From Streptomyces spirodelae (GTDB taxonomy: Bacteria; Actinomycetota; Actinomycetes; Streptomycetales; Streptomycetaceae), in NCBI RefSeq assembly GCF_017676385.1, contig NZ_JAFFZN010000003.1, forward strand, positions 186,001 through 250,000: a DNA stretch of 64,000 nt. Direction: 5' to 3'. The position numbers and the translations under genes are program-made. Shown in pieces: positions 1 to 7,534 of this stretch (its first letter is position 1; the number at the start of each line of letters is the position of its first letter). The notes beneath the pieces are model-generated. The model was not told where the DNA came from, did not search any database, and was given only the letters and a program-made list of their open reading frames with translations.

Positions 1-378
1 CAGGACCTGATCGCCTCGGTGTGGGGCGCGGTACGGGCCATGCTGGTGGCCGCGGCCGAGGACGAGCGCAGCGAACTGCGGATTCGGGCCCGGGCCGCGC
101 TGCTGTCGCTGGGAGGGCGGCTCGCCGCCGACGGGCGGCTGCGCTCGAAGGTGGACGGCTGGATCGAGGGCGCCGCGGTGCATCTGGTGACCACTTACCG
201 GGACGAGATCACCTCGCTGATCTCGGAGACGGTCGCCGGCTGGGACGCCGAGCACACCTCCAGGAAGATCGAGGCCCATATCGGCCGGGACCTCCAGTTC
301 ATCCGGATCAACGGCACGGTCGTCGGCTCGCTGGCCGGTCTCACGATCTACACGGCGGCCCGGCTGTTCGGGGTCTAG
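1..378 (+). CDS. DUF445 family membrane protein, C-terminal part
   Basis: The open frame enters from the left edge and ends at 378, giving the last 125 residues. The sequence is the typical end of DUF445 proteins: a long amphipathic helical region (KVDGWIEGAAVHLVTTYRDE), the family hallmark GRDLQFIRINGTVVGSLAGL, and a hydrophobic final helix. The family is thought to sit in the inner membrane with a coiled helical region; its function is unknown. Nothing downstream in the window looks operon-linked, since 157 bases separate it from the next start. The family call is firm; start and N-terminus lie outside the window. Confidence 0.85.
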   Translation, partial: QDLIASVWGAVRAMLVAAAEDERSELRIRARAALLSLGGRLAADGRLRSKVDGWIEGAAVHLVTTYRDEITSLISETVAGWDAEHTSRKIEAHIGRDLQFIRINGTVVGSLAGLTIYTAARLFGV

Positions 379-420
379 GTCCGCACTGTTCCCGCCACTG
401 ATTCCGTGGCGGTCCGCAAC

Positions 421-440
421 CGATTCCGGAATCGATTCCG
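421..440. promoter_or_regulatory. Overlapping perfect palindromes upstream of the FAH gene (candidate operator)
   Basis: Two perfect 14-bp palindromes interlock here: CGATTCCGGAATCG (421-434) and CGGAATCGATTCCG (427-440). A further GATTCCG half-site lies about 10 bases upstream near 410. The block sits about 95 bp before the FAH-family start, in a stretch less GC-rich than its surroundings. Symmetry and position suggest a repressor or activator site. No regulator gene is adjacent, so the binding protein is unknown. Confidence 0.45.
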
Positions 441-535
441 TGCCGCGGAAGTTACGGTCCAGTACGTGAACAGTCTCTTGTGGTTCTGAACACCCTCTTG
501 GAGGATCAGCTGATTCGCCTGGGAGGGAGAGTCAC

Positions 536-1414
536 GTGAAACTGCTCCGCGTCGGACCCGCGGGAGCCGAGCGCCCCGCGCTGCTGGACGAGGACGGAAC
601 CCTGCGCGACCTGTCGGGGATCGTCCCCGACATCGACCCCGACCTGCTCTCGGACGGCGCCGCGCTCGCACGGGTACGGGAGGCGGCCGACGCCGGGTGG
701 CTGCCCCAGGTGGCCGCGGTCTCCGCATCCGAGGGGCCGCGCATCGGCCCCCCGCTGGGCCGGATCGGCAAGATCGTGTGCATCGGGCTGAACTTCCACG
801 ACCACGCGCGGGAGACCGGCGCCCCGGTTCCCGAGGAACCCATCGTCTTCATGAAGGCGCCCGACACCGTCGTCGGCCCCGACGACACCGTGCTGATCCC
901 GCGTGGCAGTGAGAAGACCGACTGGGAGGTCGAACTCGCCGTCGTCATCGGCCGCACCGCGCGCTACCTGGACTCGGGCGCGGAGGCGCTCGCCCATGTC
1001 GCCGGCTACGCCGTCGCCAACGACGTCTCCGAACGCGCCTTCCAGATCGAGCGCGGCGGCCAATGGGACAAGGGTAAGAACTGCGAGACCTTCAACCCGC
1101 TGGGGCCCTGGCTGGTGACGGCCGACGAGGTACCGGACCCACAGGCGCTTCAGCTGCGCCTGTGGGTGAACGGGGTACTGCGGCAGGACGGCAGCACCGC
1201 GGATCAGATCTTCTCCGTCGCCGAAGTGGTGCGCTACCTCAGCCACTTCATGACGCTGTATCCGGGTGACGTCATCTCCACGGGTACCCCTGCCGGGGTC
1301 GCCATGGGGATGCCCGAACCGAAGCCCTATTTGCGGGACGGCGACGTGGTGGAGCTGGAGATCGCGGGGCTCGGCCGCCAACGCCAGGTCCTGAAGTCGG
1401 CGACAGCGGCCTGA
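536..1414 (+). CDS. Fumarylacetoacetate hydrolase (FAH) family protein
   Basis: A 292-residue FAH-superfamily enzyme. The GTG start is set by a strong ribosome binding site (gggaggga, 6-8 bases upstream). The C-terminal catalytic domain begins near residue 77 (IGKIVCIGLNFHDHARE). The probable metal ligands are Glu131 and Glu133 in WEVELAVVIG and Asp163 in VANDVSERAFQ; the STGTPAGV turn follows near residue 262. Relatives with this layout hydrolyse or decarboxylate acylpyruvates, 2-oxo-3-deoxy sugar acids or homoprotocatechuate intermediates using Mg2+ or Mn2+. The substrate cannot be read from sequence. The gene stands alone, with palindromic sequences in its upstream region. Confidence 0.88.
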   Translation: MKLLRVGPAGAERPALLDEDGTLRDLSGIVPDIDPDLLSDGAALARVREAADAGWLPQVAAVSASEGPRIGPPLGRIGKIVCIGLNFHDHARETGAPVPEEPIVFMKAPDTVVGPDDTVLIPRGSEKTDWEVELAVVIGRTARYLDSGAEALAHVAGYAVANDVSERAFQIERGGQWDKGKNCETFNPLGPWLVTADEVPDPQALQLRLWVNGVLRQDGSTADQIFSVAEVVRYLSHFMTLYPGDVISTGTPAGVAMGMPEPKPYLRDGDVVELEIAGLGRQRQVLKSATAA

Positions 1415-1492
1415 CCGGCCCGGCCCGGCCCCGAGCAGCGCCCCGAACAGCGACCCGAACTCATCGGCGCACAACGGAAGTTGCGTGAGACG

Positions 1493-3322
1493 ATGTCGTC
1501 ATCGGGGACTTACGGGGACGGGGGCGGGGACGTGACAGATCCGTTCGGGATGGGTGTGTTCGCTCTCAGCGGTGAGCTGCGCCGACTCGGCCCGTACCGA
1601 CTGCTCGGCCAGTTGGCCACCGGCGGTATGGGGGTGATCTACCTCGGGCGGCACCCTGACACGGGCCGGATCGTCGCCGTCAAGACGCTGCTGGCGCCTG
1701 GTGGGGTGACCGAAGAGGCCCGTAAGCGCTTCGGGCGTGAGACCAGGCTCGCCCGCCGCGTCAGGAGCACGTACACCGCCCGGGTCATCGACTCCGACGT
1801 CGAAGCCGAGCGGCCCTGGATGGCCATGGAGTACGTACCGGCGCCCTCGCTGGAAGCACTCGTGGTGCAGAAGGGGCCGCTGGGGGACGAGGAGGCGGTG
1901 CGCTGGATCGCCCCCGGCATCCTGCGGGCGCTCGCGGAGCTGCACGGCAAGGGCATCGTGCACCGGGACGTGAAGCCGCTCAACATCCTGCTGACCGCAC
2001 AAGGGCCGAAGGTCATCGACTTCGGTATCTCGCACGCCAGCGACCTCACCAGTACGAGGCTCACCCTCGGGACCATCGCCTTCGCCTCGCCGGAACAGGC
2101 CGAGGGGCAGGCCAGTACCTTCGCCTCCGACATCTACGCGCTCGGCGTCACCCTCTACTACGTGGCCTGCGGACGGCTGCCGTACCCGGCGACCCAGGAG
2201 CCGCTGCAGCAGCTCAACTACGTGCGGCGGGCCGCGATCGATCTGGACGGCCTGCCCGCGGGCCTCACCGGAGTGGTCGGCGACTGCCTAGCGGTGCGGC
2301 CCGACGACCGGCCGACCGCCGAGCAGCTCATCCGGCGCTTCGCCGGGGGAAGCTCCCGGGTACTGCCGAGCGGCTGGACATCGCTGATCGATCAGTACGC
2401 CGAAGAAGGCAGCCGCCTCCAGCGGGCCGCCGACCAGGCGGAGGCGGAGACGGTCACCCGCAGCTGGACCTCGGACGCTCCGGGGCACACCCGGCGCGTC
2501 ACCCAGGACGGGCCGTCCGGGGCGCGGCGGCGGGCAGCGGGCGCGGGGGCGAACGACCAGCAGGGGAGCAACCGGCCGGGGAACAACCGGCAGGGGAGCA
2601 ACCGATCGGGGAACAACCGGTCGGGGAGCGACCGGCCGGGGAACAACCGGCCGCCGGGCCCTGGGCGCAGCCAGGGCTCGGGCACCACCCCGCCGAGGGG
2701 CACGGGTCCGGGATCGAACGGGTCGTCGCCGGGCCGGGTCGCGGCGGGTGTCGCCACCGCGGTGGGGGCGGTGGTCCTCGCGGCACTGCTGTTGTCCGAC
2801 AGGGACGATTCCCCCAGCTCGGAGACGAACTCCCAGGCGCGGCCCACCTACTCCGCCAGCCGATCCCTGCCCGACTACACCCCGAGGCCGGATTACCCCA
2901 CCGCCGTCAGATCCGACGACACGGACTCGACCGACACCGGACCCGCCGAGAACGACGACGGGCCGGAGGCCGACGAGTCCTCCCGCCCGACGGCCCGCGT
3001 TCCCGACCGGACCTCTGCTCCGCCGCCCGCCCCGCCATCGAACTTCTACGGGGCCATCGCGGTGGGCCGGGACGGCAGCAACGGCAGGTCCTGGGACTAC
3101 AGATCCCGGAGCGCCGCCGAGCAGGGAGCGATGTCCAGGTGCACCGGTCCCTCCTGCAAGGTCCTGGTCTCGTTCGCCAACGGCTGCGGTGCCGTCGCCT
3201 ACAACCCGAACAGCAACCACTACTGGGGCGGCCATGGCAGTACGCGGGCCGCAGCCGAGCGGGCGGCGCTGGGACGCGCGGGCGGCGGGCGCACGGTCGC
3301 CTGGGCGTGCACCCGGCGCTGA
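1493..3322 (+). CDS. Receptor-like Ser/Thr protein kinase with C-terminal DUF4189 domain
   Basis: Counting from the ATG at 1493 this is 609 residues. In-frame TTG 1481 and GTG 1532 are alternative starts; all precede the domain. The kinase domain (about 34-290) has the glycine loop GQLATGGMGVIYLG, catalytic Lys64 in VAVKTLL, the HRD loop IVHRDVKPLNILL and DFG (VIDFGIS), so it should be active. A low-complexity Gly/Asn/Arg/Ser linker follows, then one membrane helix (about 414-435, VAAGVATAVGAVVLAALLL), a Ser/Thr/Pro-rich extracellular stretch and a terminal DUF4189 domain of about 90 residues (starts NFYGAIAVGRDG, two or more Cys). Most actinobacterial kinases carry PASTA or no outer domain, so DUF4189 is probably the sensor. 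No cognate substrate gene is adjacent. Confidence 0.9.
   Translation: MSSSGTYGDGGGDVTDPFGMGVFALSGELRRLGPYRLLGQLATGGMGVIYLGRHPDTGRIVAVKTLLAPGGVTEEARKRFGRETRLARRVRSTYTARVIDSDVEAERPWMAMEYVPAPSLEALVVQKGPLGDEEAVRWIAPGILRALAELHGKGIVHRDVKPLNILLTAQGPKVIDFGISHASDLTSTRLTLGTIAFASPEQAEGQASTFASDIYALGVTLYYVACGRLPYPATQEPLQQLNYVRRAAIDLDGLPAGLTGVVGDCLAVRPDDRPTAEQLIRRFAGGSSRVLPSGWTSLIDQYAEEGSRLQRAADQAEAETVTRSWTSDAPGHTRRVTQDGPSGARRRAAGAGANDQQGSNRPGNNRQGSNRSGNNRSGSDRPGNNRPPGPGRSQGSGTTPPRGTGPGSNGSSPGRVAAGVATAVGAVVLAALLLSDRDDSPSSETNSQARPTYSASRSLPDYTPRPDYPTAVRSDDTDSTDTGPAENDDGPEADESSRPTARVPDRTSAPPPAPPSNFYGAIAVGRDGSNGRSWDYRSRSAAEQGAMSRCTGPSCKVLVSFANGCGAVAYNPNSNHYWGGHGSTRAAAERAALGRAGGGRTVAWACTRR
2561..2650 (+). repeat. 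Six tandem 15-bp units inside the kinase gene
   Basis: Six direct copies of a 15-bp unit (consensus ccggggaacaaccgg) run without gaps and keep the frame. They encode alternating QGSNR / PGNNR / SGNNR pentapeptides in the juxtamembrane linker. The copies differ at only a few positions, which points to expansion by slippage or unequal exchange. Linker length is likely variable between strains. Confidence 0.9.
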
Positions 3323-3352
3323 CGTGTCGGGCAGCGGGACGAGAAGCGCTGG

Positions 3353-4429
3353 TCAGGCGCCCCGCGCAAAGGAGCGGGCCGTCTCCAGTACCTGGAGCGC
3401 TGCGGCGGCCTCGTGCGCTGTGGCCGGCGGTGGCGTACCGTCGCGCAGCGCGTCGGCGACCCCGGCGTAGAACGCGGGGTAGTCGCCGTGCAGCGTGGGC
3501 ACCGCCCGCAGCTCGCCGGAGGCGTCCCCGGCACCGAGGACGCCCCAGGCGTCCTCCGGCTCGACGCCCCAGGGCACGCCCTCGGCGGGACGGGCGCCCG
3601 CGCGCAGCGCGTTCTCCTGCGGGTCGAGCCCGTACTTCACATACGCGGCCGCACTGCCCAGCACCCGGAAGCGCGGCCCGAGCTGTGCCGCGGTGGCGCT
3701 CATCCACAGGTGGGAGCGGACGCCGTTCTCGTGGGTGATGGCGATGAAGGTGTCGTCGTCCGCCTCGGCGCCCGCGCGCCGTACGTCCGACTCGGCGTAG
3801 ACGGAGGCGGCCGGGCCGAAGAGGGTGAGCGCCTGGTCGACCAGGTGGCTGCCCAGGTCGTAGAGGAGGCCGCCCACCTCTTCGGGGTCGCCGGACTCCC
3901 GCCAGCCGCCCTTGAGCCGGGGCCGCCAGCGTTCGAACCGGGACTCGAAGCGGAAGACCTCGCCCAGCGCGTCCTGGCCGAGCAGGGAGCGCAGGGTGAG
4001 GAAGTCGTTGTCCCAGCGGCGGTTCTGGAACGGAGCCAGCAGCAGCCCGCGTGCCTCGGCTTTCGCCGCCAGCTCGCGGGCCTCGGCGGCGGTGGGCGCG
4101 AGTGGTTTGTCCACCACGACGGGCAGTCCGGCGTCCAGGGCGCGGTGGGCCAGCGGCACGTGGGTCCGGTTGGGGGTGGCGATGACCACCAGATCGAGCC
4201 GGTCGGCGTCCGCGAACAGCTCGTCCGCCGACGCGACCGTCCGCACCGCGCCGTGCGGGCCGCCGGCTTCCCGGGCGTGCTTCTGCCGTTCCGGGTCGGA
4301 GGTGACGACGGTGTCCAGTGCGAGCCCCGGTGTGGTGCTGATCAGCGGGGCGTGGAAGGCCGATCCGGCCAGGCCGTAGCCGAGCAGCCCGACGCGGAGC
4401 GGCGTGGCGGTGGTGTCCATGCGGTTCAT
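3353..4429 (-). CDS. Gfo/Idh/MocA family NAD(P)-dependent oxidoreductase
   Basis: A 358-residue protein starting at ATG 4429, behind gagggtgggggc; the open frame extends further upstream without a ribosome site. The N-terminal Rossmann fold carries RVGLLGYGLAGSAFHAPL (residues 12-29). The family EKP-like motif is VVDKPLAPT, and the second domain starts around FQNRRWDNDFLTL. Members oxidise or reduce sugars, inositols or similar polyols with a tightly bound nicotinamide cofactor. No sugar transporter or kinase lies next to it, so the substrate is open. It converges with the kinase gene (31 bases between stops) and diverges from the HAD phosphatase. Confidence 0.9.
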   Translation of the reverse strand: MNRMDTTATPLRVGLLGYGLAGSAFHAPLISTTPGLALDTVVTSDPERQKHAREAGGPHGAVRTVASADELFADADRLDLVVIATPNRTHVPLAHRALDAGLPVVVDKPLAPTAAEARELAAKAEARGLLLAPFQNRRWDNDFLTLRSLLGQDALGEVFRFESRFERWRPRLKGGWRESGDPEEVGGLLYDLGSHLVDQALTLFGPAASVYAESDVRRAGAEADDDTFIAITHENGVRSHLWMSATAAQLGPRFRVLGSAAAYVKYGLDPQENALRAGARPAEGVPWGVEPEDAWGVLGAGDASGELRAVPTLHGDYPAFYAGVADALRDGTPPPATAHEAAAALQVLETARSFARGA

Positions 4430-4481
4430 GCCCCCACCCTCGCAAAGCCCGTCGGCGGGGGCACGCACCCGCCCGGCGTAA

Positions 4482-4514
4482 CCGGCCCCGCGGTATGCGG
4501 AACGGCGGGGCCGG
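4482..4514. other. GC-rich inverted repeat in a divergent promoter region
   Basis: Arms ccggccccgc (4482-4491) and gcggggccgg (4505-4514) pair perfectly over 10 bp with a 13-base loop. The element sits between the oxidoreductase start (4429, minus) and the HAD start (4650, plus). It could form in the HAD leader RNA or be a binding site. There is no T-run, so it is not a clear terminator. Confidence 0.35.
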
Positions 4515-4649
4515 CTACCCCGGCCGCGTACCTGACGGCTGACCTGCACCGGCCGCTGCCGTTACGCTGAGCGCGGCGGCCGGTCCGTGCCTGGTTCCAG
4601 GCGCACGTCCCCGCCGGCCGGACCACCACGACCTGGCAGGAGTCCATCC

Positions 4650-5429
4650 GTGGCAGAGCGCAAGCCCATCGAGTCCTGGCTCACCGACATGGACGGTGTG
4701 CTGATGCACGAGGGAATTCCCGTTCCCGGCGCCGACTCGTTCATCAAGCGGCTCAAGGAGTCGGGGCGGCCGTTCCTCGTGCTCACGAACAACTCGATGT
4801 ACACCCCTCGGGATCTGCATGCCCGGCTGTCCCGTATCGGACTGAACGTGCCGACGGAGAACATCTGGACCTCCGCGCTGGCCACCGCGCAGTTCCTGGA
4901 CGATCAGCGCCCGGGCGGCACCGCGTACGTCATAGGGGAGGCCGGGCTGACGACGGCCCTGCACGACATCGGGTACGTCCTCTCCGACGCCGACCCCGAC
5001 TACGTCGTCCTGGGCGAGACCCGCACCTACAGCTTCGAGGCACTGACCCGGGCGATCCGCCTGATCAACGACGGCGCCCGCTTCATCGCCACCAACCCCG
5101 ACGAGACCGGGCCCTCGGCCGAGGGCGCGCTGCCGGCCACCGGCTCGGTCGCTGCGCTGATCACCAAGGCGACCGGCCAGCACCCCTATTTCGTGGGCAA
5201 GCCCAATCCGCTGATGATGCGCGCCGGGCTGAACGCGATCGGGGCGCACTCCGAGACCAGCGCCATGATCGGTGACCGGATGGACACCGACGTCCGCGCG
5301 GGCATGGAGGCAGGACTGGAGACCTTCCTGGTGCTGACGGGGCTGACCCGGCCCGATGAGGTGGAGCGGTACCCCTACCGTCCCTCCAGCGTCGTCGACT
5401 CGATCGCGGACCTCGTCGACCGGGTCTGA
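4650..5429 (+). CDS. HAD-IIA family phosphatase (NagD-like)
   Basis: A 259-residue protein. The GTG at 4650 is preferred because aggag lies 8 bases upstream and the first residues run straight into the catalytic motif LTDMDGVLMHEG; the open frame extends upstream to 4587. The four HAD motifs are present: nucleophile and acid/base Asp13 and Asp15, VLTNNS, the Lys in GKPNPLMM and MIGDRMDTD. The cap between motifs II and III is of the C2a type found in NagD and AraL, which dephosphorylate nucleotides or sugar phosphates. The physiological substrate is not deducible. Probably monocistronic. Confidence 0.9.
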   Translation: MAERKPIESWLTDMDGVLMHEGIPVPGADSFIKRLKESGRPFLVLTNNSMYTPRDLHARLSRIGLNVPTENIWTSALATAQFLDDQRPGGTAYVIGEAGLTTALHDIGYVLSDADPDYVVLGETRTYSFEALTRAIRLINDGARFIATNPDETGPSAEGALPATGSVAALITKATGQHPYFVGKPNPLMMRAGLNAIGAHSETSAMIGDRMDTDVRAGMEAGLETFLVLTGLTRPDEVERYPYRPSSVVDSIADLVDRV

Positions 5430-5537
5430 GCGCGGACCGTCTCCGTACGGGCCGTGCCGAGCCGCCGTACGGAGTAAGCGGCTTGTCGTGCGGATGCGCG
5501 GCCGGGTCGGCTGACGGACTGTCGGAGCATCGGACCG

Positions 5538-6086
5538 ATGCCCGGAGGCCGCCGCATGCCGCACGCCCTCGATCGCACTCCGCGGCTCAGCAGCCGCAGC
5601 CACAGCCGCAGAAGCGTATGGCAGCCGGCTGTCGCAGTGGTGTGGGTGCTGCTGATGGTTGCGCTGTGGCTGTGGGGCCATGGCCCCTCAGGCTCCGGCA
5701 GCGCGGGGCAGGGGCCGGTCCTGGGCGATGTCTCACGGGCGGGCAGTCTCGCGAGGGAGCGGCTCACTCCCCAGGCGGGGCCCCCAGCGCCGGACGCCAA
5801 GCCCACGGGCCGGAGCGCCCACCCGGCGGCCGGGCCGGCGGACGGTGAGCCGGTGCGGGTGGCCGGCGTCCGGGTCCGGCTGCGTACCGTCCAGGCGCGG
5901 GACGGCTCGGTGCTGGTGGCCACGGCCCGGACCCGCCCGGCCGTCCGGGCCCTGAGCGCGCTGGAGGAGGGCGCGCGGGTCACGGTACGGCGGACGGACG
6001 GGACGGCAGCGCGGTACCGCGTGCTCGGCACCCGCCGCAACGGCTCGGGCGCCACCGCTACCGCACGGGTCACGATGGCGCCCTGA
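5538..6086 (+). CDS. Membrane-anchored sortase-like protein lacking the catalytic part
   Basis: A 182-residue protein. After about 25 Arg/His-rich residues there is one membrane helix (AVAVVWVLLMVALWLWGH) and a Pro/Gly/Ala-rich linker. The C-terminal 75 residues (VRVAGVRVRLRTVQ then ALSALEEGARVTVRRTDGT) resemble the middle strands of actinobacterial class E/F sortases, which read roughly ALRPGDRVEVTRADG. The His (GH), the TLxTC cysteine and the terminal Arg of sortases are all absent, and the protein stops where those would follow. It may be a degenerate sortase or a non-enzymatic derivative. The resemblance is by eye and unproven. The ATG at 5538 lacks a strong ribosome site, and 5556 is an alternative. 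Confidence 0.55.
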   Translation: MPGGRRMPHALDRTPRLSSRSHSRRSVWQPAVAVVWVLLMVALWLWGHGPSGSGSAGQGPVLGDVSRAGSLARERLTPQAGPPAPDAKPTGRSAHPAAGPADGEPVRVAGVRVRLRTVQARDGSVLVATARTRPAVRALSALEEGARVTVRRTDGTAARYRVLGTRRNGSGATATARVTMAP

Positions 6087-6146
6087 GCCGGAGAGCCGGT
6101 GAGGCGGCGGGACGGGCGGCGCGGCGGGCGGGGGAGCGCCCGCGCC

Positions 6147-6965
6147 TCAGGCCGCGGTCTGCCGCGCGACGGGCTTCTCGCCGTCGGCCGGTCGCTGCTG
6201 CCCGCGCAGGGCCGGAGCCGCGAACGCGGCGCCCAGCACGGCCCACAGGACCAGATGGCCGCCCAGCGAGAGCACCCGGAAGTCCCACAGCAACGTGGCG
6301 GACACCGGTACCGCGTCCGGGTTGTCCGGGAGCAGGAAGAGCGCCGCCAGGGTGGCGACGACGGCCGCCGCGGCGCCCGACTGGCGTACCGGCAGCCCGT
6401 GCCCGGCTTGCCCGAGCCGCTGGTGCACCTGGTGCGCCAGCACCATTCCCAGTACGCCGATGACCAGTGCGGCCACCCACAGTCCCTGGCGCTCGGTGAC
6501 GGTGCCGCCGTCGCCGACGCCCGGCGGGTTGGCCGGGTAGCGCAGTGCGGGGAGCAGGGACAGCGCGAGGAAGCCCGCGCCGGCCAGACCCATGGCGCGC
6601 TGCCATCCGCGGCCGTCGTCCCGGGGTGCCGAGCGGTGCACCAGGGCGTGGGCGAGGGTGAAGAACACCCCGATGGCGAGACCGGCCACCACGGCGGTGA
6701 CCACCAGCCCGAGGTGCTGGGTGCTCCGGCTGAAGAGCTCCTCGGCCTCGGCGGCGTGGCTGTGCCCCGAGTGCCCGGAGTGGGTGTGCGCGGCGGTCTC
6801 GGCGGCCGCGCGTTTCTCCTCCAGCCGGATGGCCCGGTCCATCAGCGGCTCGGCGAGCAGCAGGGCGAACAGGCCCGAGGCCAGCCCCGCGATCCCGCCG
6901 GCCGCGAGACCGCGGCCGAGCATGGGCAGCAGGGGGTAGGGAGTTGGCTGTGCGGAGACGGACAT
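6147..6965 (-). CDS. cbtA: CbtA family cobalt transporter subunit
   Basis: A 272-residue inner-membrane protein with about five or six hydrophobic helices (the first is AAGGIAGLASGLFALLLAEPL). A cytoplasm- or periplasm-facing loop is rich in histidine (HTHSGHSGHSH, about residues 60-70), well suited to metal capture. CbtA proteins work with the one-helix CbtB as a B12-regulated cobalt importer. The gene lies 20 bases downstream of cbtB on the same strand, so they form an operon, and the leader of that operon carries a cobalamin riboswitch. Function as cobalt uptake follows from family and riboswitch together. Confidence 0.9.
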   Translation of the reverse strand: MSVSAQPTPYPLLPMLGRGLAAGGIAGLASGLFALLLAEPLMDRAIRLEEKRAAAETAAHTHSGHSGHSHAAEAEELFSRSTQHLGLVVTAVVAGLAIGVFFTLAHALVHRSAPRDDGRGWQRAMGLAGAGFLALSLLPALRYPANPPGVGDGGTVTERQGLWVAALVIGVLGMVLAHQVHQRLGQAGHGLPVRQSGAAAAVVATLAALFLLPDNPDAVPVSATLLWDFRVLSLGGHLVLWAVLGAAFAAPALRGQQRPADGEKPVARQTAA

Positions 6966-6985
6966 GACGGGCGACCCCCGATCGG

Positions 6986-7213
6986 TCAGTGGCAGGGGGC
7001 GCCGAACAGGTGACGGCCGTCGTGCGAGAACTCGTGCAGATAGGAGCCGGTGGCGGAGACGAGGTTGCCGTTGTCGACGAAGACTGCGTACAGCGCGATC
7101 AGTGCGACGATCGCGGCGGCGGCGACGATGAGCCAGTCACGGGTCCTGACGGTCGCCGGGTGTGCGGCGGCGGTCTCGGGTGCGACGGTCGTGCCGGCGG
7201 TGTGCGGGGACAT
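6986..7213 (-). CDS. cbtB: CbtB family cobalt transporter subunit
   Basis: A 75-residue protein starting at ATG 7213, best placed relative to the aggaggagg ribosome site; ATG 7219 overlaps it and 7240 precedes it. It has one membrane helix (DWLIVAAAAIVALIALYAVF) and the family's histidine-ended tail, YLHEFSHDGRHLFGAPCH, whose His and Cys residues are likely Co2+ ligands. It is the first gene of the cbtBA operon and directly follows the cobalamin riboswitch, so it should be made only when B12 is scarce. Confidence 0.88.
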   Translation of the reverse strand: MSPHTAGTTVAPETAAAHPATVRTRDWLIVAAAAIVALIALYAVFVDNGNLVSATGSYLHEFSHDGRHLFGAPCH

Positions 7214-7261
7214 CCGCATGCCTCCTCCTGGGGTTTCCACGCCCCATCGGTGGAGAAGCGA

Positions 7262-7390
7262 CAGGTCAGTTCCTGACTCCCGCGGCCGTTGGGGGCCGCG
7301 GACACAGTGGCGGGACCGTCCCGGAGTCGCACCGGGTTCCTGAGCTCTGTCGCCTCAATATGGAAGTGTGCCGTCCCGGAGGCTCCCAGC
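7262..7390 (-). promoter_or_regulatory. Cobalamin (AdoCbl) riboswitch in the cbtBA leader
   Basis: On the minus strand the B12 box CCCGCCACTGTG (about 7303-7314) is preceded by GGAACCCGGTGCGACTCCGG (about 7327-7346), the signature core of cobalamin riboswitches. A strong hairpin, ccgcggcc with ggccgcgg (7280-7301), and a small one (gtcag/ctgac, 7265-7277) follow before the cbtB ribosome site. The arrangement suggests B12-dependent repression of cbtB translation or elongation. Core residues are seen directly; exact ends are estimated. Confidence 0.88.
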
Positions 7391-7534
7391 CTGACATGCG
7401 CACTGTCAATAAGGGCTCCGTCACAACGGGTGTGGTCATGGGCCGAACAAAGCCGTGCGTCAGGGGAGTTGTGACACGATAAGACCCGGTCGGAGTGGCC
7501 GGGAACACAGCTGAGTACAGCCGAAGGGGAGTGG
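7391..7534 (+). promoter_or_regulatory. Promoter region between the riboswitch and cslZ
   Basis: This 144-bp non-coding stretch separates the divergent cbtBA leader and cslZ. It is AT-richer than its flanks around ggagttgtgacacgataaga (7465-7484), which could hold a -35/-10 pair for cslZ. No known operator was recognised. A purine-rich ribosome site (gaagggga) ends the region. Confidence 0.4.

Noticed and set aside
2907..4445. 512-residue minus-strand frame overlapping the kinase end and the oxidoreductase
   Set aside because: Arg/Gly/Ala-rich composition, no ribosome site, and it shadows two clear genes in another frame.
4587..4649. Upstream ATG for the HAD phosphatase
   Set aside because: It adds a 21-residue Pro/Arg extension without a ribosome site; GTG 4650 has aggag at 8 bases.
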